From Opitutaceae bacterium (GTDB taxonomy: Bacteria; Verrucomicrobiota; Verrucomicrobiia; Opitutales; Opitutaceae): DNA of 52,740 bases. The stretch covers positions 1 through 52,740 of the forward strand of contig JANJTQ010000296.1 in NCBI GenBank assembly GCA_024711005.1, in the 5' to 3' direction. The notes beneath the pieces were generated by a model. The model did not search any database and was not told the DNA's origin. It was given only the letters and a program-made list of their open reading frames with translations. Position 1 is the first letter of the stretch; every line of letters begins with the position of its first letter. Below, piece by piece: positions 6,754-16,284 of the stretch. Made by a program: the position numbers and the translations under genes.

Positions 6754-7941
6754 ATGAGCGCCGCGCTTCCCGGAATCGCCACCCGCTGCGCGCATGCGGG
6801 CGCCCGTCGACGCGAGGTGGACGGTGCCAACGCGCCCTTTCAACCGGCGATCGCGCAGAGCACGATCTTCGATCTTGGGTCGGCGGCGGATGCGGAGGCG
6901 ATTTTTTCAGGGGCGCGTCCCGGTTATGCCTACTCGCGTTTCGGCAACCCGACCGTTGATGTGCTGGCCGAAACCATCGCCGGGCTGGAGGGCGGGGCGG
7001 GGGCGTTGATCACGTCATCGGGCAACGCCGCGGTGTTGTGCGCCGTGACCGCGGCGCTGGAAGGGCGCACCGGGCCGCTGATCGCGCATCAAGACATCTA
7101 CGGCGGCAGCTTTGAGTTGATACAAATATTATCCGATGTCTGCCGCGTGCCGGTGGAGACCGTGGATTCGACCGACCGCGAGGCATGGAGGCGGGCGGTT
7201 TCCAAGGCGGGCGCGGTGCTGCTGGAGACGCCATCGAATCCGTTGATGCGGTTGATCGATCTCGAGGAGACGGTGGCGGCCGCGCGGATCACGGGTGCTC
7301 CGGTGATCGTGGACAACACGGTGGCGACGCCTTTCAACCAGCGTCCGTTCGCCGCGGGTGTCGACTGGATCGTACATTCGACTACCAAGTATTTGAACGG
7401 GCACTCCGACATGATCGGAGGCTGTGTCGTTAAGCGGGAACCCCTGACCGGGAAAAACCGGCGCGTTCACAAGTCACTTGGCGGAACGGTCAACGCACTC
7501 GACGCCTGGCTGGTCCTGCGCGGACTGCGCACGTTTGCCCTCCGAATGGAGGCGCACAATCGCAATGGCCAGGCGGTCGCGGAGTGGCTGGCCCGCCACC
7601 CGGCGGTCGCGCGTGTGTATTACGCGGGCGATCCGACGCATCCCCAGGCGGAGTTGTTTCGCCGGCAAATGCGGCATGGCGGCGCATTGCTTTCGTTTGA
7701 GCTGAAGGGTGGGGCGGACGCCGCCATCCGTTTCATCGACCGCCTGCGACTGGTCGTGCACGCGGTGAGCCTGGGCGGGATGGAAAGCCTTGCGACGCGC
7801 CCGGCGATGTCGAGTCACCGGGGAATGCCTCCCGAAGCACGTCGGGAGGCCGGCATATCCGAAAGCTTGATACGCCTGTCGGTGGGTGTGGAGACGCTTG
7901 AGGATATCCTGGCCGATCTCGACCACGCCCTGGCAAACTAG
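6754..7941 (+). CDS. PLP-dependent trans-sulfuration enzyme (Cys/Met metabolism family)
   Basis: The 395-residue protein matches the cystathionine gamma-synthase / methionine gamma-lyase family over its whole length. Visible are Tyr-Ser-Arg-x-Gly-Asn-Pro-Thr (about 60-67), Asp-Ile-Tyr-Gly-Gly with the ring-stacking Tyr115, Glu-Thr-Pro-Ser-Asn-Pro, Val-Asp-Asn with Asp187, and the Schiff-base Lys212 in His-Ser-Thr-Thr-Lys-Tyr-Leu-Asn-Gly-His. The C-terminal Ser-Leu-Gly-Gly-x-Glu-Ser and Ile-Arg-Leu-Ser-Val-Gly-x-Glu are also present. It acts on a homoserine ester, cystathionine or methionine in the cytoplasm; sequence alone does not decide which. GAGGAG lies eight bases before the ATG. Its leader may be structured (6637-6730). 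Confidence 0.9.
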   Translation: MSAALPGIATRCAHAGARRREVDGANAPFQPAIAQSTIFDLGSAADAEAIFSGARPGYAYSRFGNPTVDVLAETIAGLEGGAGALITSSGNAAVLCAVTAALEGRTGPLIAHQDIYGGSFELIQILSDVCRVPVETVDSTDREAWRRAVSKAGAVLLETPSNPLMRLIDLEETVAAARITGAPVIVDNTVATPFNQRPFAAGVDWIVHSTTKYLNGHSDMIGGCVVKREPLTGKNRRVHKSLGGTVNALDAWLVLRGLRTFALRMEAHNRNGQAVAEWLARHPAVARVYYAGDPTHPQAELFRRQMRHGGALLSFELKGGADAAIRFIDRLRLVVHAVSLGGMESLATRPAMSSHRGMPPEARREAGISESLIRLSVGVETLEDILADLDHALAN

Positions 7942-8040
7942 ACTGGACGCGACCCTGGAGGTAATCGAACTGACGTTGCACGTGGAACCGGGGCGGGCTG
8001 GAGCGGTTCAAACAAAGTCATGGCCGGCGGGGGGGGCCGT

Positions 8041-8120
8041 GTGTAGCCATGCCCGTGCCGGGCGTGCTCCGGGATTCGTCTCCGATTCCGACCCACGCGT
8101 CCGACACGGACGCGGCTACA
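8041..8120. repeat. REP-like imperfect inverted repeat between convergent genes
   Basis: The left arm begins TGTAGCCATGCCCGTGCC (from 8042) and the right arm, read on the minus strand from 8120, begins TGTAGCCGCGTCCGTGTC. The arms are about 28 bases, mostly paired, with an inner spacer of about 22 bases. The element sits in the 196-base gap between the ends of two convergent genes, a common site for REP elements, and could stop transcription from both sides. Confidence 0.55.
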
Positions 8121-8137
8121 ATTTGATTTGAAATGCT

Positions 8138-10390
8138 CTATTCTCTGGTGCCTGCCTGAAGGGTGCGTGAATCGGAGGGTGTTACGACCGGCTTGGACTC
8201 CGGATCTGCGAGGGGTGGGGCGGGCTCAGTCAGCAGGTGGACGGTGCGAAGAAGCGATTGGATGTTGTAGGGTTTCAGGAGAACTTGCGTCACGTTCAGC
8301 CGGGCGAGCGCCTTGTGGTCCAAGGATTCCTCCAGCCCCGAGATGATGGCGGCGCGAAACTTCACCGAGATTTTTCTCAAGGCGTGCAACGTGGTCAGGC
8401 CATCCATCAGCGGCAGTTTCATGTCGATGAGGATGAGGTCGACGTCGGCATGGTTTTGCGCGAACCACGCGATCGCGGCCACGCCATCTTCGGCGGTCTG
8501 AACCCGGTAGCCGTGTTGTTTCAAGGTTGTGCTGGCCGTGAGCCGGATCGCTTCCTCGTCGTCGATGATGAGGACCAGTTCGTTGTTTCCTTGGCGCACC
8601 GCGGTATCGTCGGCGCCCCTTGCCACGGCGGCGCCGGATGATTGAGCCGGGAGGAAGACGTTGAACACCGTTCCTTGACCGAGTTTGGTCGCCACTTCGA
8701 TGAAGCCTCCGTGGGCTTTGATGATACCGAGGGTGGTGGAGAGGCCGAGACCGGTTCCCTTGCCCGCGGGTTTGGTGGTGAAGAAAGGTTCGTACATCCG
8801 GTCGAGCACCGCTTGCGGGATGCCTGTGCCGGTGTCGCTCACGGAGAGGCGCAGGTAGGCGCCGGGTTTGACGTCCTGGCGGGCGCTCGCCTGCAACGCG
8901 TCGATCATGGCGTTCGACGCATCGATCGAGATAACGCCGCCTCCGGGCATGGCGTCACGGGCGTTCACACACAGATTCAGGAGGACCTGATCGACTTGCG
9001 TATCGTCGGCGATGATCGGCCAGAGATCCGCGGCGATCGTGGGATGAATGGTGATGTTCGAGGGGAAGGTCTGTCCGAGCACTTTCTGCAGTTCCTCGAT
9101 CATCGGTCCGACCTCCAGAAGCGAGTGTTCCGCCTCGCCGGTGCCGCGGGCAAAGGTGAGTAGTTGCTTGATCAGGCGCGCTCCGCGCCGGGCGCTTTGA
9201 TGGATGGTTTCCAACATGCGGAGCGCATTGGGATCGGACTGGGTGAGGGTGAGCAGTTCCGAGGCCATGAGGATGGGCGCGAGCACGTTGTTGAGATCGT
9301 GGGCGATGCCGCCGGCGAGCGATCCGATACTGTCCATCCGTTGATTGCGAAGGATGTGATCCTCCATCTGTTTTTGGGCGGTGATGTCGCGCATGGCCAC
9401 GACGGCGCCGTTGATCGTGCCGGAAGCATCACGAATGGGCCGGGCGGTGGTGCTGAGCATGACGCCGTCGGGATGCGGGGCGGTGCGCACAAATATCTCG
9501 ACGTTGTCGCACGAGTGTCCGTCGAGAGCGCGATACATCGGAAGCTCGTCGATCGGGAACGGCGTGATGCGGTCCGGCATGAAGGCGGCGGCGGTCGGCA
9601 TGCCTCCGGGCACCAAGGGGCCGATCAGGTCTTCGGCGGCGGGGTTCATCAGAACGATTTCGTTTCGCGAACTGGCGACGACCAAGCCGTCGCCCATGCT
9701 ATGAATGACCGATTGCAGGATGGTCGCCTGCTTGTGCACGGCTTGCTCGGCCAGCGCACTCTTGACCATCTCGGCTTCCAATTCGGCGGTGCGATCTTGA
9801 ACGCGTTGTTCGAGGCTTTCGGTCAACGCGCGCAATTCGTCCTGCGCTTCGACCAAGGCCAGGTTGCGCTGCACGGCGGTTTCGTAACTGCTGAGGAGCA
9901 GATTGAGGATCTGCAGGCGGTCGGAGTTGATGACGAACCGCTGGCCGGCGAACGTGATCTGGATGTCGATATCGGCCCGGTGCGTATCGGTCTGCAACTG
10001 CCGGTTGCTGATCATATGGTTCACCCGGGCGAGCAGGTATTCCTCCTGATAGGGCTTCACGATGAAGTTGTCCGCCCCGGCTTCGAGTCCGCGAATGACG
10101 TCGACCGGGTCGGCGAGCATCGTCACCAGGACAACCGCGGTTTTGTTGAGCGTGGGATGGTGCTTGATGCGACGGCACAGCTCATAACCGCCGATCTCGG
10201 GCATGTTGACGTCGGTGAGAAGCACGGCGGGCTTGAACGATTCCGCCATCTCCAGGGCCTCCCGTCCATTGGAGACGGCCCGGACATCACAGGAGAGCTT
10301 TTCGAGTACCATGCAGAGCTGCTCACGTTGCGTGGCGCTGTCTTCCGCGACGAGGATGCGAATGGGATTGTTGGGGATGATTGCGGTCAT
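8138..10390 (-). CDS. Hybrid histidine kinase with N- and C-terminal receiver domains
   Basis: The 750-residue protein has no membrane segment. In order: receiver 1 (about residues 8-125; phosphoacceptor Asp in Leu-Leu-Thr-Asp-Val-Asn-Met-Pro, Lys-Pro at its end), a coiled-coil linker (about 170-245), a PAS domain (about 246-360), HisKA with the phospho-His in Ile-Ala-His-Asp-Leu-Asn-Asn-Val, HATPase with Asp-Thr-Gly-x-Gly-Ile and Gly-Thr-Gly-Leu-Gly-Leu-Ser, and receiver 2 (about 615-730; Asp in Leu-Ile-Asp-Met). It overlaps the end of cheB as ATGA, so it is translationally coupled. In the Wsp system this place is held by the diguanylate cyclase WspR; here receiver 1 is the likely target of the CheA at 11490, making a kinase-to-kinase relay. 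That link is inferred. An upstream in-frame start would overlap cheB further without adding conserved sequence. Confidence 0.9.
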   Translation of the reverse strand: MTAIIPNNPIRILVAEDSATQREQLCMVLEKLSCDVRAVSNGREALEMAESFKPAVLLTDVNMPEIGGYELCRRIKHHPTLNKTAVVLVTMLADPVDVIRGLEAGADNFIVKPYQEEYLLARVNHMISNRQLQTDTHRADIDIQITFAGQRFVINSDRLQILNLLLSSYETAVQRNLALVEAQDELRALTESLEQRVQDRTAELEAEMVKSALAEQAVHKQATILQSVIHSMGDGLVVASSRNEIVLMNPAAEDLIGPLVPGGMPTAAAFMPDRITPFPIDELPMYRALDGHSCDNVEIFVRTAPHPDGVMLSTTARPIRDASGTINGAVVAMRDITAQKQMEDHILRNQRMDSIGSLAGGIAHDLNNVLAPILMASELLTLTQSDPNALRMLETIHQSARRGARLIKQLLTFARGTGEAEHSLLEVGPMIEELQKVLGQTFPSNITIHPTIAADLWPIIADDTQVDQVLLNLCVNARDAMPGGGVISIDASNAMIDALQASARQDVKPGAYLRLSVSDTGTGIPQAVLDRMYEPFFTTKPAGKGTGLGLSTTLGIIKAHGGFIEVATKLGQGTVFNVFLPAQSSGAAVARGADDTAVRQGNNELVLIIDDEEAIRLTASTTLKQHGYRVQTAEDGVAAIAWFAQNHADVDLILIDMKLPLMDGLTTLHALRKISVKFRAAIISGLEESLDHKALARLNVTQVLLKPYNIQSLLRTVHLLTEPAPPLADPESKPVVTPSDSRTLQAGTRE

Positions 10391-11493
10391 GGCGAGGTGA
10401 CAGACGTGGAGTTGCCCGGGGTGGAAAGGCGGATGAGGAGGGTGGCGATTTCTTCGGGTGGGAGAATCCACGTGGCGGCGGCTTGCTTCACGGCTTCGCC
10501 GGGCATGCCGAAGACGACGGAGCTATCGCGGTCCTGAGCGACGGTGGCGGCGCCGAGATCGCGTAGCTGTTTCAGCTCCGCCGCACCATCGATGCCCATG
10601 CCGGTCATGAGCACCGCGACCGCACGCGAGCCGTAGGTCGCCGCGATCGATCGAAAGAGCACGCCAACGGCCGGGCGTAGTCCGCGTTCCGGCGGTGAAT
10701 CGATTAATTGGATACGGCCGGACTGCGTGACTCCGAGGTGGAAGCCGTCGGGTGCAAGGTAGGCATGGCCGGGCATCATGGTTTGGTGATGCACGGCCAG
10801 CTTGAGCGGGAATTGCACGCTGCGTGACAACCATTCGACAAGCCCGGGCATGAAGCCCTCCGCCATGTGTTGGACAATGACAATGGGGAAGGGTAGACCG
10901 GCCGGCAGCCGCGACAGCAGTGCTTGCAATGCGATCGGTCCGCCGGTCGAGGCGCCGATGGCGACGATGTCCACCGGTCGGGTGGTCGGGAGCGCCGCGG
11001 CGGACGATGGCGATGCCGGCGTGGTTCCGGGAATCGTCCGCGGCCCTGTCTGCCAGCGGCGGACTAATTTGACCTCGGCCATGGCCTTGACCGCCTGCAC
11101 GAGGGCGCGCGCTTCGCCGACGAACGCGGGGTGGCCCACGCCGCGCGGACGCTGCCGTACGGCGACCGCGCCCGCCGCCATCGCTTGAAAACCAATGTCC
11201 ACTTCGGTCGTGTCCAGGCTGCCGCTGATAATCACTATCGGGATCGGATGCCGATGCATGATCTGCTGGGTTGCTTCGAAACCGTTCAGCTTGGGCATGT
11301 GGACATCCATCGTGATGACATCCGGGCGATGTTCCGCTGCAAGCCGCACGCCTTCCTCGCCGTTTTTGGCCATGCCGATAACGGTCAACTCCGGGTCGGC
11401 CTCCAAAATTTCGCGGAGCAACTCACGCACCACCGCGGAGTCATCCACGATTAATACGCGCAAGGGGCGAGGCGTTGGGGCGGAGCCGGTCAT
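10387..11493 (-). CDS. cheB: Chemotaxis response regulator protein-glutamate methylesterase CheB (WspF-like)
   Basis: The 368-residue protein has an N-terminal receiver (about 11-135; Asp-Asp-Ser at 17-19, phosphoacceptor Asp63) and a C-terminal methylesterase domain (about 174-355) with Gly-Ala-Ser-Thr-Gly-Gly (Ser182), Gln-His-Met (His209) and Met-Thr-Gly-Met-Gly-Ile-Asp-Gly. It removes methyl groups from receptor glutamates, or deamidates glutamines, to reset the signal. Both ends overlap neighbours as ATGA (cheA upstream, hybrid kinase downstream). The receiver's conserved Lys-Pro appears as Arg115-Pro116; other residues look intact. Confidence 0.93.
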   Translation of the reverse strand: MTGSAPTPRPLRVLIVDDSAVVRELLREILEADPELTVIGMAKNGEEGVRLAAEHRPDVITMDVHMPKLNGFEATQQIMHRHPIPIVIISGSLDTTEVDIGFQAMAAGAVAVRQRPRGVGHPAFVGEARALVQAVKAMAEVKLVRRWQTGPRTIPGTTPASPSSAAALPTTRPVDIVAIGASTGGPIALQALLSRLPAGLPFPIVIVQHMAEGFMPGLVEWLSRSVQFPLKLAVHHQTMMPGHAYLAPDGFHLGVTQSGRIQLIDSPPERGLRPAVGVLFRSIAATYGSRAVAVLMTGMGIDGAAELKQLRDLGAATVAQDRDSSVVFGMPGEAVKQAAATWILPPEEIATLLIRLSTPGNSTSVTSP

Positions 11494-13865
11494 AGCAGGC
11501 GATGGACGGTGTCGAGCAGGTTGCTCTCTTCAAAGCTGCGCTTGGCAATGTAGGCGTTGGCACCGGCTTCCAGTCCGCGCTCCCGATCCTCGCTTGAATC
11601 AAGAGAGGTGACGAGGATGACGGGTACCTTGGAAAGATTGGTATCGCCGCGGATTTTTTCGGTGAGGCCGAGCCCGTGGAGTCGGGGCATGTCCACATCG
11701 GTGACGACGAGATCGAAGGGTGCGCTGCGCAATTTTGCGAAGGCATCGATGCCGTCCACGGCGGTCTCAACCGTGAAGCCGGCCGATTCCAGGATGCTCC
11801 GCAGAAGCGTGCGCGAGGTGATGGAATCATCCACGACGAGGATGGTTTTTTTCCGGTCGGCTTCCATGTCCGTCGCGATGACCGCGGGCTGGGCAGCCGT
11901 GCCGGACTCGCCCTGGCGCACGGCGAGGCGGATCAATTCCTGTGCGTCGAGGATCAGCGCCGGTCGACCTGTGCCGAGCACGGTTGCACCGGCGATATGG
12001 GGGAGGCGCGCACCCTGCGGTCCGAGTTTCTTCGCGACGATCTCCTGCTCGCCGCAGATTTCGTCGACGAGCAGGGCCAGTCGGAGGCCACCGGATGCGA
12101 CGATCAACACGGGCCGGTGGCCGGCGTTTTCAGGCGTCGTCGGCGAGACGGGCAGCGCCAGCGCGGCGGCGAGCCGGACCAGGGAAAATTGTTCGCCGCC
12201 GGAGACGATGACCTCGCGATTCTCCAATGTGGAAATCTGCTGTGGCGTCACCCGCTTCACCCGCATCACACTTTCCACGGGAAACACCAGCGAGTAATCG
12301 CCCACCCGGACCACCACGCCGCGGAAGGTCGCGAGCGAGAGCGGCAACGAGAGCCGCAGAGTGGTGCCCTGTCCGGGAGTGCTGTCGATGCGGACAACAC
12401 CGCCCAGCTTTTCGGTCTTTTCGCGAACGATCGCCAGGCCGAGACCGCGGCCCGACAAGTCGGTGATCAACGGGCTGGTGGTGATGCCCGAACCGAACAC
12501 CCACTGCAGGACCTCGTCTTCGCCGAGCGCGGCGGTTTTAGCCGCGTCGAGGGCTCCCGATTTGATGATCGCCTGGCGAAGTTTCGCGGTGTTGATGCCG
12601 CGTCCATCGTCGTTGACGGCGATGTCCACCCGGCCATTGCGCGCGGGGGCGATGCGCACGGCGAGGGTGGCGACGCGAGGTTTGCCGGCGGCCTGGCGTT
12701 CGGCGGGAGATTCGATGCCGTGATCGAGGCTGTTGCGCAGCATGTGGAGAAACGGAGCCTTGAGTTCGGAAAGGACGCGGCGGTCGAGTTCGAGGGCTTC
12801 GCCTTCGATCACGAGGTTGACCTCTTTGCCCTGTTCACGGGCGAGGTCGCGCAAAGGCTGGCGGATGCCATCGAGCAGCCAGGAAAAGGGCAGCATCAGG
12901 AGGTCGCGCGTGCCGGCGAGCAGGGCATCGACCTTCGCACCGAGCGACTGCCGGTCATGCGCGGCGGTGCGGGCCGCCCGATTAAGCCGTGCATCCAAGT
13001 CGGGCAGGAACTCTTTGTGCCAATCAAGAAAGGCGCGAAGCCGCTCGGCGGCTTGCGCGGTGGTCGTCGGTGGCGCACCGGTTGGTGGATGGAGGACGAG
13101 TGAGTTGCAGTCGGCCAACGCCGGCCCCCAGCGTCGGGTCCATTCCGCAAGCGTGGCCGACAAGTGCCGGAGTTCGGCGGCGCGCTCGATCGCGGCAAGT
13201 TTGTCCGCGAGCAGTTCCTCGGCCTGCACGCGCACGGCATTGAGCATGGCGGTGGTGACACGCACGGTTTCCGCGGGAGCGGACTCACTGCGGGGCGCCG
13301 GAGCCGAAGGAGCGGTTTCGTCGGGCGAACTTGGCGCGCTTACCGGAGTGACAGGCGCCTTGGATGGTGGCTGCCCGGGGAAGGAAAATGCGGATGATTG
13401 CAGAGACTCCGACGCTTCAGCGGGTTTTGTTGTCGCGGTCTTCGTCGAAGGGACGGGTGGTCTTGCCCAAGAGGCTTTTTTCAAGGTGTCGATCGTGGCG
13501 ACGATGGACGGCGGGGGCGTCTTGGTTTCCTCGGCTTGGAGCAGTTGTTGGGTGAGATGTGTGGCGCCGAGCAGGGCATCAAGGAGCTCGTGTGTCGGTG
13601 ATACTTCGCGTTGCTTGAGACGCGCCAGAATCGTCTCCATCGCCTGACAAACGGATTCGATCGATGTGACGTTCACCGCGCGGGCGGCGCCCTTGAGGCT
13701 GTGCGCTTCGCGGAAAGCCGTCTCGATGAGGCTGGCGGCAACCTCGGCGGCCGGAGCGGCCTCAAGGTCGAGAAGATGGCGCGACAACGCGTCGATGTGT
13801 TCCTGGGCTTCGCCCTGGAACACCCGCCACAGGCGGTCTCGCAATGCCTTTTCGCGCTCGTTCAT
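11490..13865 (-). CDS. cheA: Chemotaxis histidine kinase CheA with a C-terminal receiver (WspE-like)
   Basis: The 791-residue cytoplasmic protein starts with an HPt domain (phospho-His55 in Ala-His-Ser-Leu-Lys-Gly-Ala-Ala). A Pro/Ser/Thr-rich linker (about 125-200) and a dimerisation region follow. The HATPase domain has His-Met-Leu-Arg-Asn-Ser-Leu-Asp-His-Gly-Ile-Glu, Asp-Asp-Gly-Arg-Gly-Ile and Gly-Arg-Gly-Leu-Gly-Leu. Then come a CheW-like coupling domain (about 520-655) and a receiver (about 668-791; Val-Thr-Asp-Val-Asp-Met-Pro). CheA fused to a receiver is typical of the Wsp, Frz and Pil pathways rather than E. coli-type chemotaxis. It starts two bases after the mcp stop and overlaps cheB by ATGA. 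Confidence 0.94.
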   Translation of the reverse strand: MNEREKALRDRLWRVFQGEAQEHIDALSRHLLDLEAAPAAEVAASLIETAFREAHSLKGAARAVNVTSIESVCQAMETILARLKQREVSPTHELLDALLGATHLTQQLLQAEETKTPPPSIVATIDTLKKASWARPPVPSTKTATTKPAEASESLQSSAFSFPGQPPSKAPVTPVSAPSSPDETAPSAPAPRSESAPAETVRVTTAMLNAVRVQAEELLADKLAAIERAAELRHLSATLAEWTRRWGPALADCNSLVLHPPTGAPPTTTAQAAERLRAFLDWHKEFLPDLDARLNRAARTAAHDRQSLGAKVDALLAGTRDLLMLPFSWLLDGIRQPLRDLAREQGKEVNLVIEGEALELDRRVLSELKAPFLHMLRNSLDHGIESPAERQAAGKPRVATLAVRIAPARNGRVDIAVNDDGRGINTAKLRQAIIKSGALDAAKTAALGEDEVLQWVFGSGITTSPLITDLSGRGLGLAIVREKTEKLGGVVRIDSTPGQGTTLRLSLPLSLATFRGVVVRVGDYSLVFPVESVMRVKRVTPQQISTLENREVIVSGGEQFSLVRLAAALALPVSPTTPENAGHRPVLIVASGGLRLALLVDEICGEQEIVAKKLGPQGARLPHIAGATVLGTGRPALILDAQELIRLAVRQGESGTAAQPAVIATDMEADRKKTILVVDDSITSRTLLRSILESAGFTVETAVDGIDAFAKLRSAPFDLVVTDVDMPRLHGLGLTEKIRGDTNLSKVPVILVTSLDSSEDRERGLEAGANAYIAKRSFEESNLLDTVHRLL

Positions 13866-13867
13866 GG

Positions 13868-15604
13868 TCAGACCGAGTTCAATTTATACTGGCTGACGAG
13901 CGACTGGAGTTTTTGTCCCACGGCGTGGAGGTTGCGCGCGGCCGTCTCGGTTTGTTTGGTGCCGCTGACGTTTTGGTTGCTGGCCTCCCGGATGCTTTCC
14001 ATCGCCGAGGCCACCTGATCCATGCCGGCCGATTGCTGCTGGCTGGAGGCGGCGATCTGCATCGCGGCTTGTGCGCCGGAATCGATGACATCGGCCAGTG
14101 AGCGAATGGCCTCGTTGGCGGCGTTGGATTGTTTCATGCCGGCCTCGACGGTCTTGTCTCCCTGCTCGGCGGCCATCACGGAACGGCTGATGGCCTTCTG
14201 TATATCGTTGAGGATCGTGCGAACCTGAATGGTCGCCTGCTTCGACTGATCGGAGAGCGACTTCACCTCCTGGGCCACGACGGCGAAGCCTCGTCCTTGA
14301 TCGCCGGCCCGGGCGGCTTCGATGGCGGCGTTGACCGCGAGCAGGTTTGATTGTTCGGCGAGGTCGGCGACGGTCGCAACGATCTCGCCGATGGTCTGGC
14401 TTTGCTCGCTCAGCGTGACGACGGTTTCCGCGATGGAGCCCATCTGTTGCTGAATCTTGTTCATGCTTTCCGATGTGGCATCGACGGCGGCGCGGCCGCT
14501 TTGCGCGATGTGCGCGGCGGTCTGCGCGTTTTCCGAGACGAGCCTGGCTTTCTGACTGGCGAGTTGGGCGGTTTGCTTGACCTCCTCGATGGTGGCCGAG
14601 GTTTGGGTAAGCGCGGCGGCGGTTTCGGATGCGCCGGCGGCGACCTGGGTGGTAGCGGCGAGGATCTGGCTGGCGGAGGAGGCAAGAACGGTGGCCGCTT
14701 CCTGTAGTTCACGGGTGGAGTGGCGCAGTCCGGTGCGCATGGTCGCGAAGGCGGTGCCAAGTGTGTCCTTCGAGGACTGTGGCTTCACGTCGCTGACCAG
14801 ATCGCCGCTGGCGATGCGTTGCGCCGCGCCGGCCATCGCCGAGAGCGTGTCGAGCATCTGCGTGAAACTGCGGAACAGTGCGCCGACTTCGTCCGAACGC
14901 GAGGTTTCGGGGAGCTTCACCGAGAGATCGCCGACGGCGATATTCCGGGCGGCGGCGGTGACCTCGGCGAGCGGACGGGCGATCGTGCGCGTCAGCCAGA
15001 CTCCGATGCCAATGATGAGCGCACCCGAAATCATCACCCCGAGAATTACGGTCAATTTCGAGCTTCGCGCATTCTCGATCGTGGCGACGTCGCGCGAGGC
15101 GAGCACCGCCCGTTCCTCCATTTTCATCGTGTCGACGATCCGGCGGATTGCCTTCATGGTTTCCTGTCCCCGGCCTTCCCCGATCATCTTGGTGGCCGCC
15201 TCGATTCCATCCCGGCGACGCGTGTTCAGGATCTCTTCAAACTCGTCGAATTTTTGCGAGACGAGAGGCGTCAGGGAGGCGAGGCGTTGCAGTTGCGCGG
15301 GATTCCCGGCCAGCAAGGTCTCGAGTCGGGCGAGATTGGCTTCGGAGGACTGCCGGGCGCCTTGATAGGGGGCAAGGAACGAGTCGTTTCCGACCAGAAT
15401 GAACCCGCGCTGGGCCGTCTGGCCGTTGAGGGTATCGGTCAATGTGCTTTCGAGCGCGTTGAGGACCTGATGGGAGTGACTGGTGAGGCGGGCGGTTTCG
15501 TCGAATTCCTTGATGCTGAAAAACGACAGGACGGAGAGGACGACTCGCACGATCAGGATCGTGGCGAAGCCGAGGGTGATTTTTAATCCAATGGACCACT
15601 TCAT
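13868..15604 (-). CDS. Methyl-accepting chemotaxis protein with CHASE3-like sensor
   Basis: The 578-residue receptor has an N-terminal membrane helix (about 7-30) and a periplasmic helical sensor (about 31-185) that resembles CHASE3, including Asn-Gly-Gln-Thr-Ala-Gln-Arg-Gly-Phe. A second membrane helix (about 187-207), HAMP (two copies appear likely, about 208-300) and a long coiled-coil signalling domain follow. The tip has [17 protein letters not shown] and Gly-Arg-Gly-Phe-Ala-Val-Val-Ala. It should control the CheA encoded next. The ligand is unknown; CHASE3-type sensors often respond to surface or envelope state. Confidence 0.92.
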   Translation of the reverse strand: MKWSIGLKITLGFATILIVRVVLSVLSFFSIKEFDETARLTSHSHQVLNALESTLTDTLNGQTAQRGFILVGNDSFLAPYQGARQSSEANLARLETLLAGNPAQLQRLASLTPLVSQKFDEFEEILNTRRRDGIEAATKMIGEGRGQETMKAIRRIVDTMKMEERAVLASRDVATIENARSSKLTVILGVMISGALIIGIGVWLTRTIARPLAEVTAAARNIAVGDLSVKLPETSRSDEVGALFRSFTQMLDTLSAMAGAAQRIASGDLVSDVKPQSSKDTLGTAFATMRTGLRHSTRELQEAATVLASSASQILAATTQVAAGASETAAALTQTSATIEEVKQTAQLASQKARLVSENAQTAAHIAQSGRAAVDATSESMNKIQQQMGSIAETVVTLSEQSQTIGEIVATVADLAEQSNLLAVNAAIEAARAGDQGRGFAVVAQEVKSLSDQSKQATIQVRTILNDIQKAISRSVMAAEQGDKTVEAGMKQSNAANEAIRSLADVIDSGAQAAMQIAASSQQQSAGMDQVASAMESIREASNQNVSGTKQTETAARNLHAVGQKLQSLVSQYKLNSV

Positions 15605-15644
15605 GATATTTGAAATTTAAGGCGTGGGGGAGGAGCGGGGGTGT

Positions 15645-16283
15645 TTATAACGAGGGGTGGTCGGCCGGGCCGGCGTTGAAGCGGGAGTCGCGGAGAAGCC
15701 GGCGCGCGTCGAGCACGACGAGGGAATCGGCCGTGATGCCGCGGGAGAATTGGGCGCGGAGTCCGGTGAACGTCGGGGGGAGGGCCTGTAACGAGCCTTC
15801 CTCCATGTGTCGCAGACTTCCGGATACAGAGTCGGCGAGCAGGCCGAACTCCGTGGCGCCGTCCTCAAGCACGATGATTTTGTTAAGGTTGGTCAGACCC
15901 TGGGACGAGAGCCCGAAGAACGGCTTCAGATTGAAAATCGTGAGCATTCGTCCGTGGAGATGCGTGATGCCGAGGACAAACGACGGGGCTCCGGGCAACG
16001 GAAGGTAATCATGGAGGTAGGCGACTTCGCGCACATGGGCGGTCTCGATGCCGTAGGTCTCGTGGAGCAGAGAGAACTCAAGCAGCTCGAGGCGGGTGCC
16101 CGTGGACGTCATCGATGCCGGGGCGACGGCCGCGACCCGGGCTCGGGCCCGCAGGATATCCCGCCGACGTTCGGCGGTGGGGGAGGTATTCTGGTCCAGC
16201 AACGCATGCGCCGCCACCATCCGCCGCCGCAGGGCGGACCAGTCGATCGGTGAGCGTGGTTGCGTGGCGACGGGGGTGGGCAT
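15645..16283 (-). CDS. cheW: CheW-like coupling protein with an N-terminal extension (WspD-like)
   Basis: This 212-residue protein has an N-terminal helical extension (about 1-60) and a CheW domain (about 65-200) with Ile-Glu-Thr-Ala-His-Val-Arg-Glu-Val, Leu-Pro-Leu-Pro-Gly-Ala-Pro-x-Phe-Val-Leu-Gly-Ile and Leu-Thr-Ile-Phe-Asn-Leu. CheW domains bridge receptors and CheA. The extension matches the layout of WspD, which sits between wspC and wspE. The ATG at 16283 is one base past the cheR stop; an alternative GTG at 16298 would overlap it. Confidence 0.88.
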   Translation of the reverse strand: MPTPVATQPRSPIDWSALRRRMVAAHALLDQNTSPTAERRRDILRARARVAAVAPASMTSTGTRLELLEFSLLHETYGIETAHVREVAYLHDYLPLPGAPSFVLGITHLHGRMLTIFNLKPFFGLSSQGLTNLNKIIVLEDGATEFGLLADSVSGSLRHMEEGSLQALPPTFTGLRAQFSRGITADSLVVLDARRLLRDSRFNAGPADHPSL

Positions 16284-16284
16284 T

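Noticed and set aside
9164-10537. A 457-residue open frame on the plus strand opposite the hybrid kinase
   Set aside because: Shadow of the kinase gene; its product is Gly/His/Asp-rich without any motif, and the minus strand has intact receiver and kinase domains.
11676-13103. A 475-residue open frame on the plus strand opposite cheA
   Set aside because: Shadow frame; all conserved motifs lie on the minus strand.
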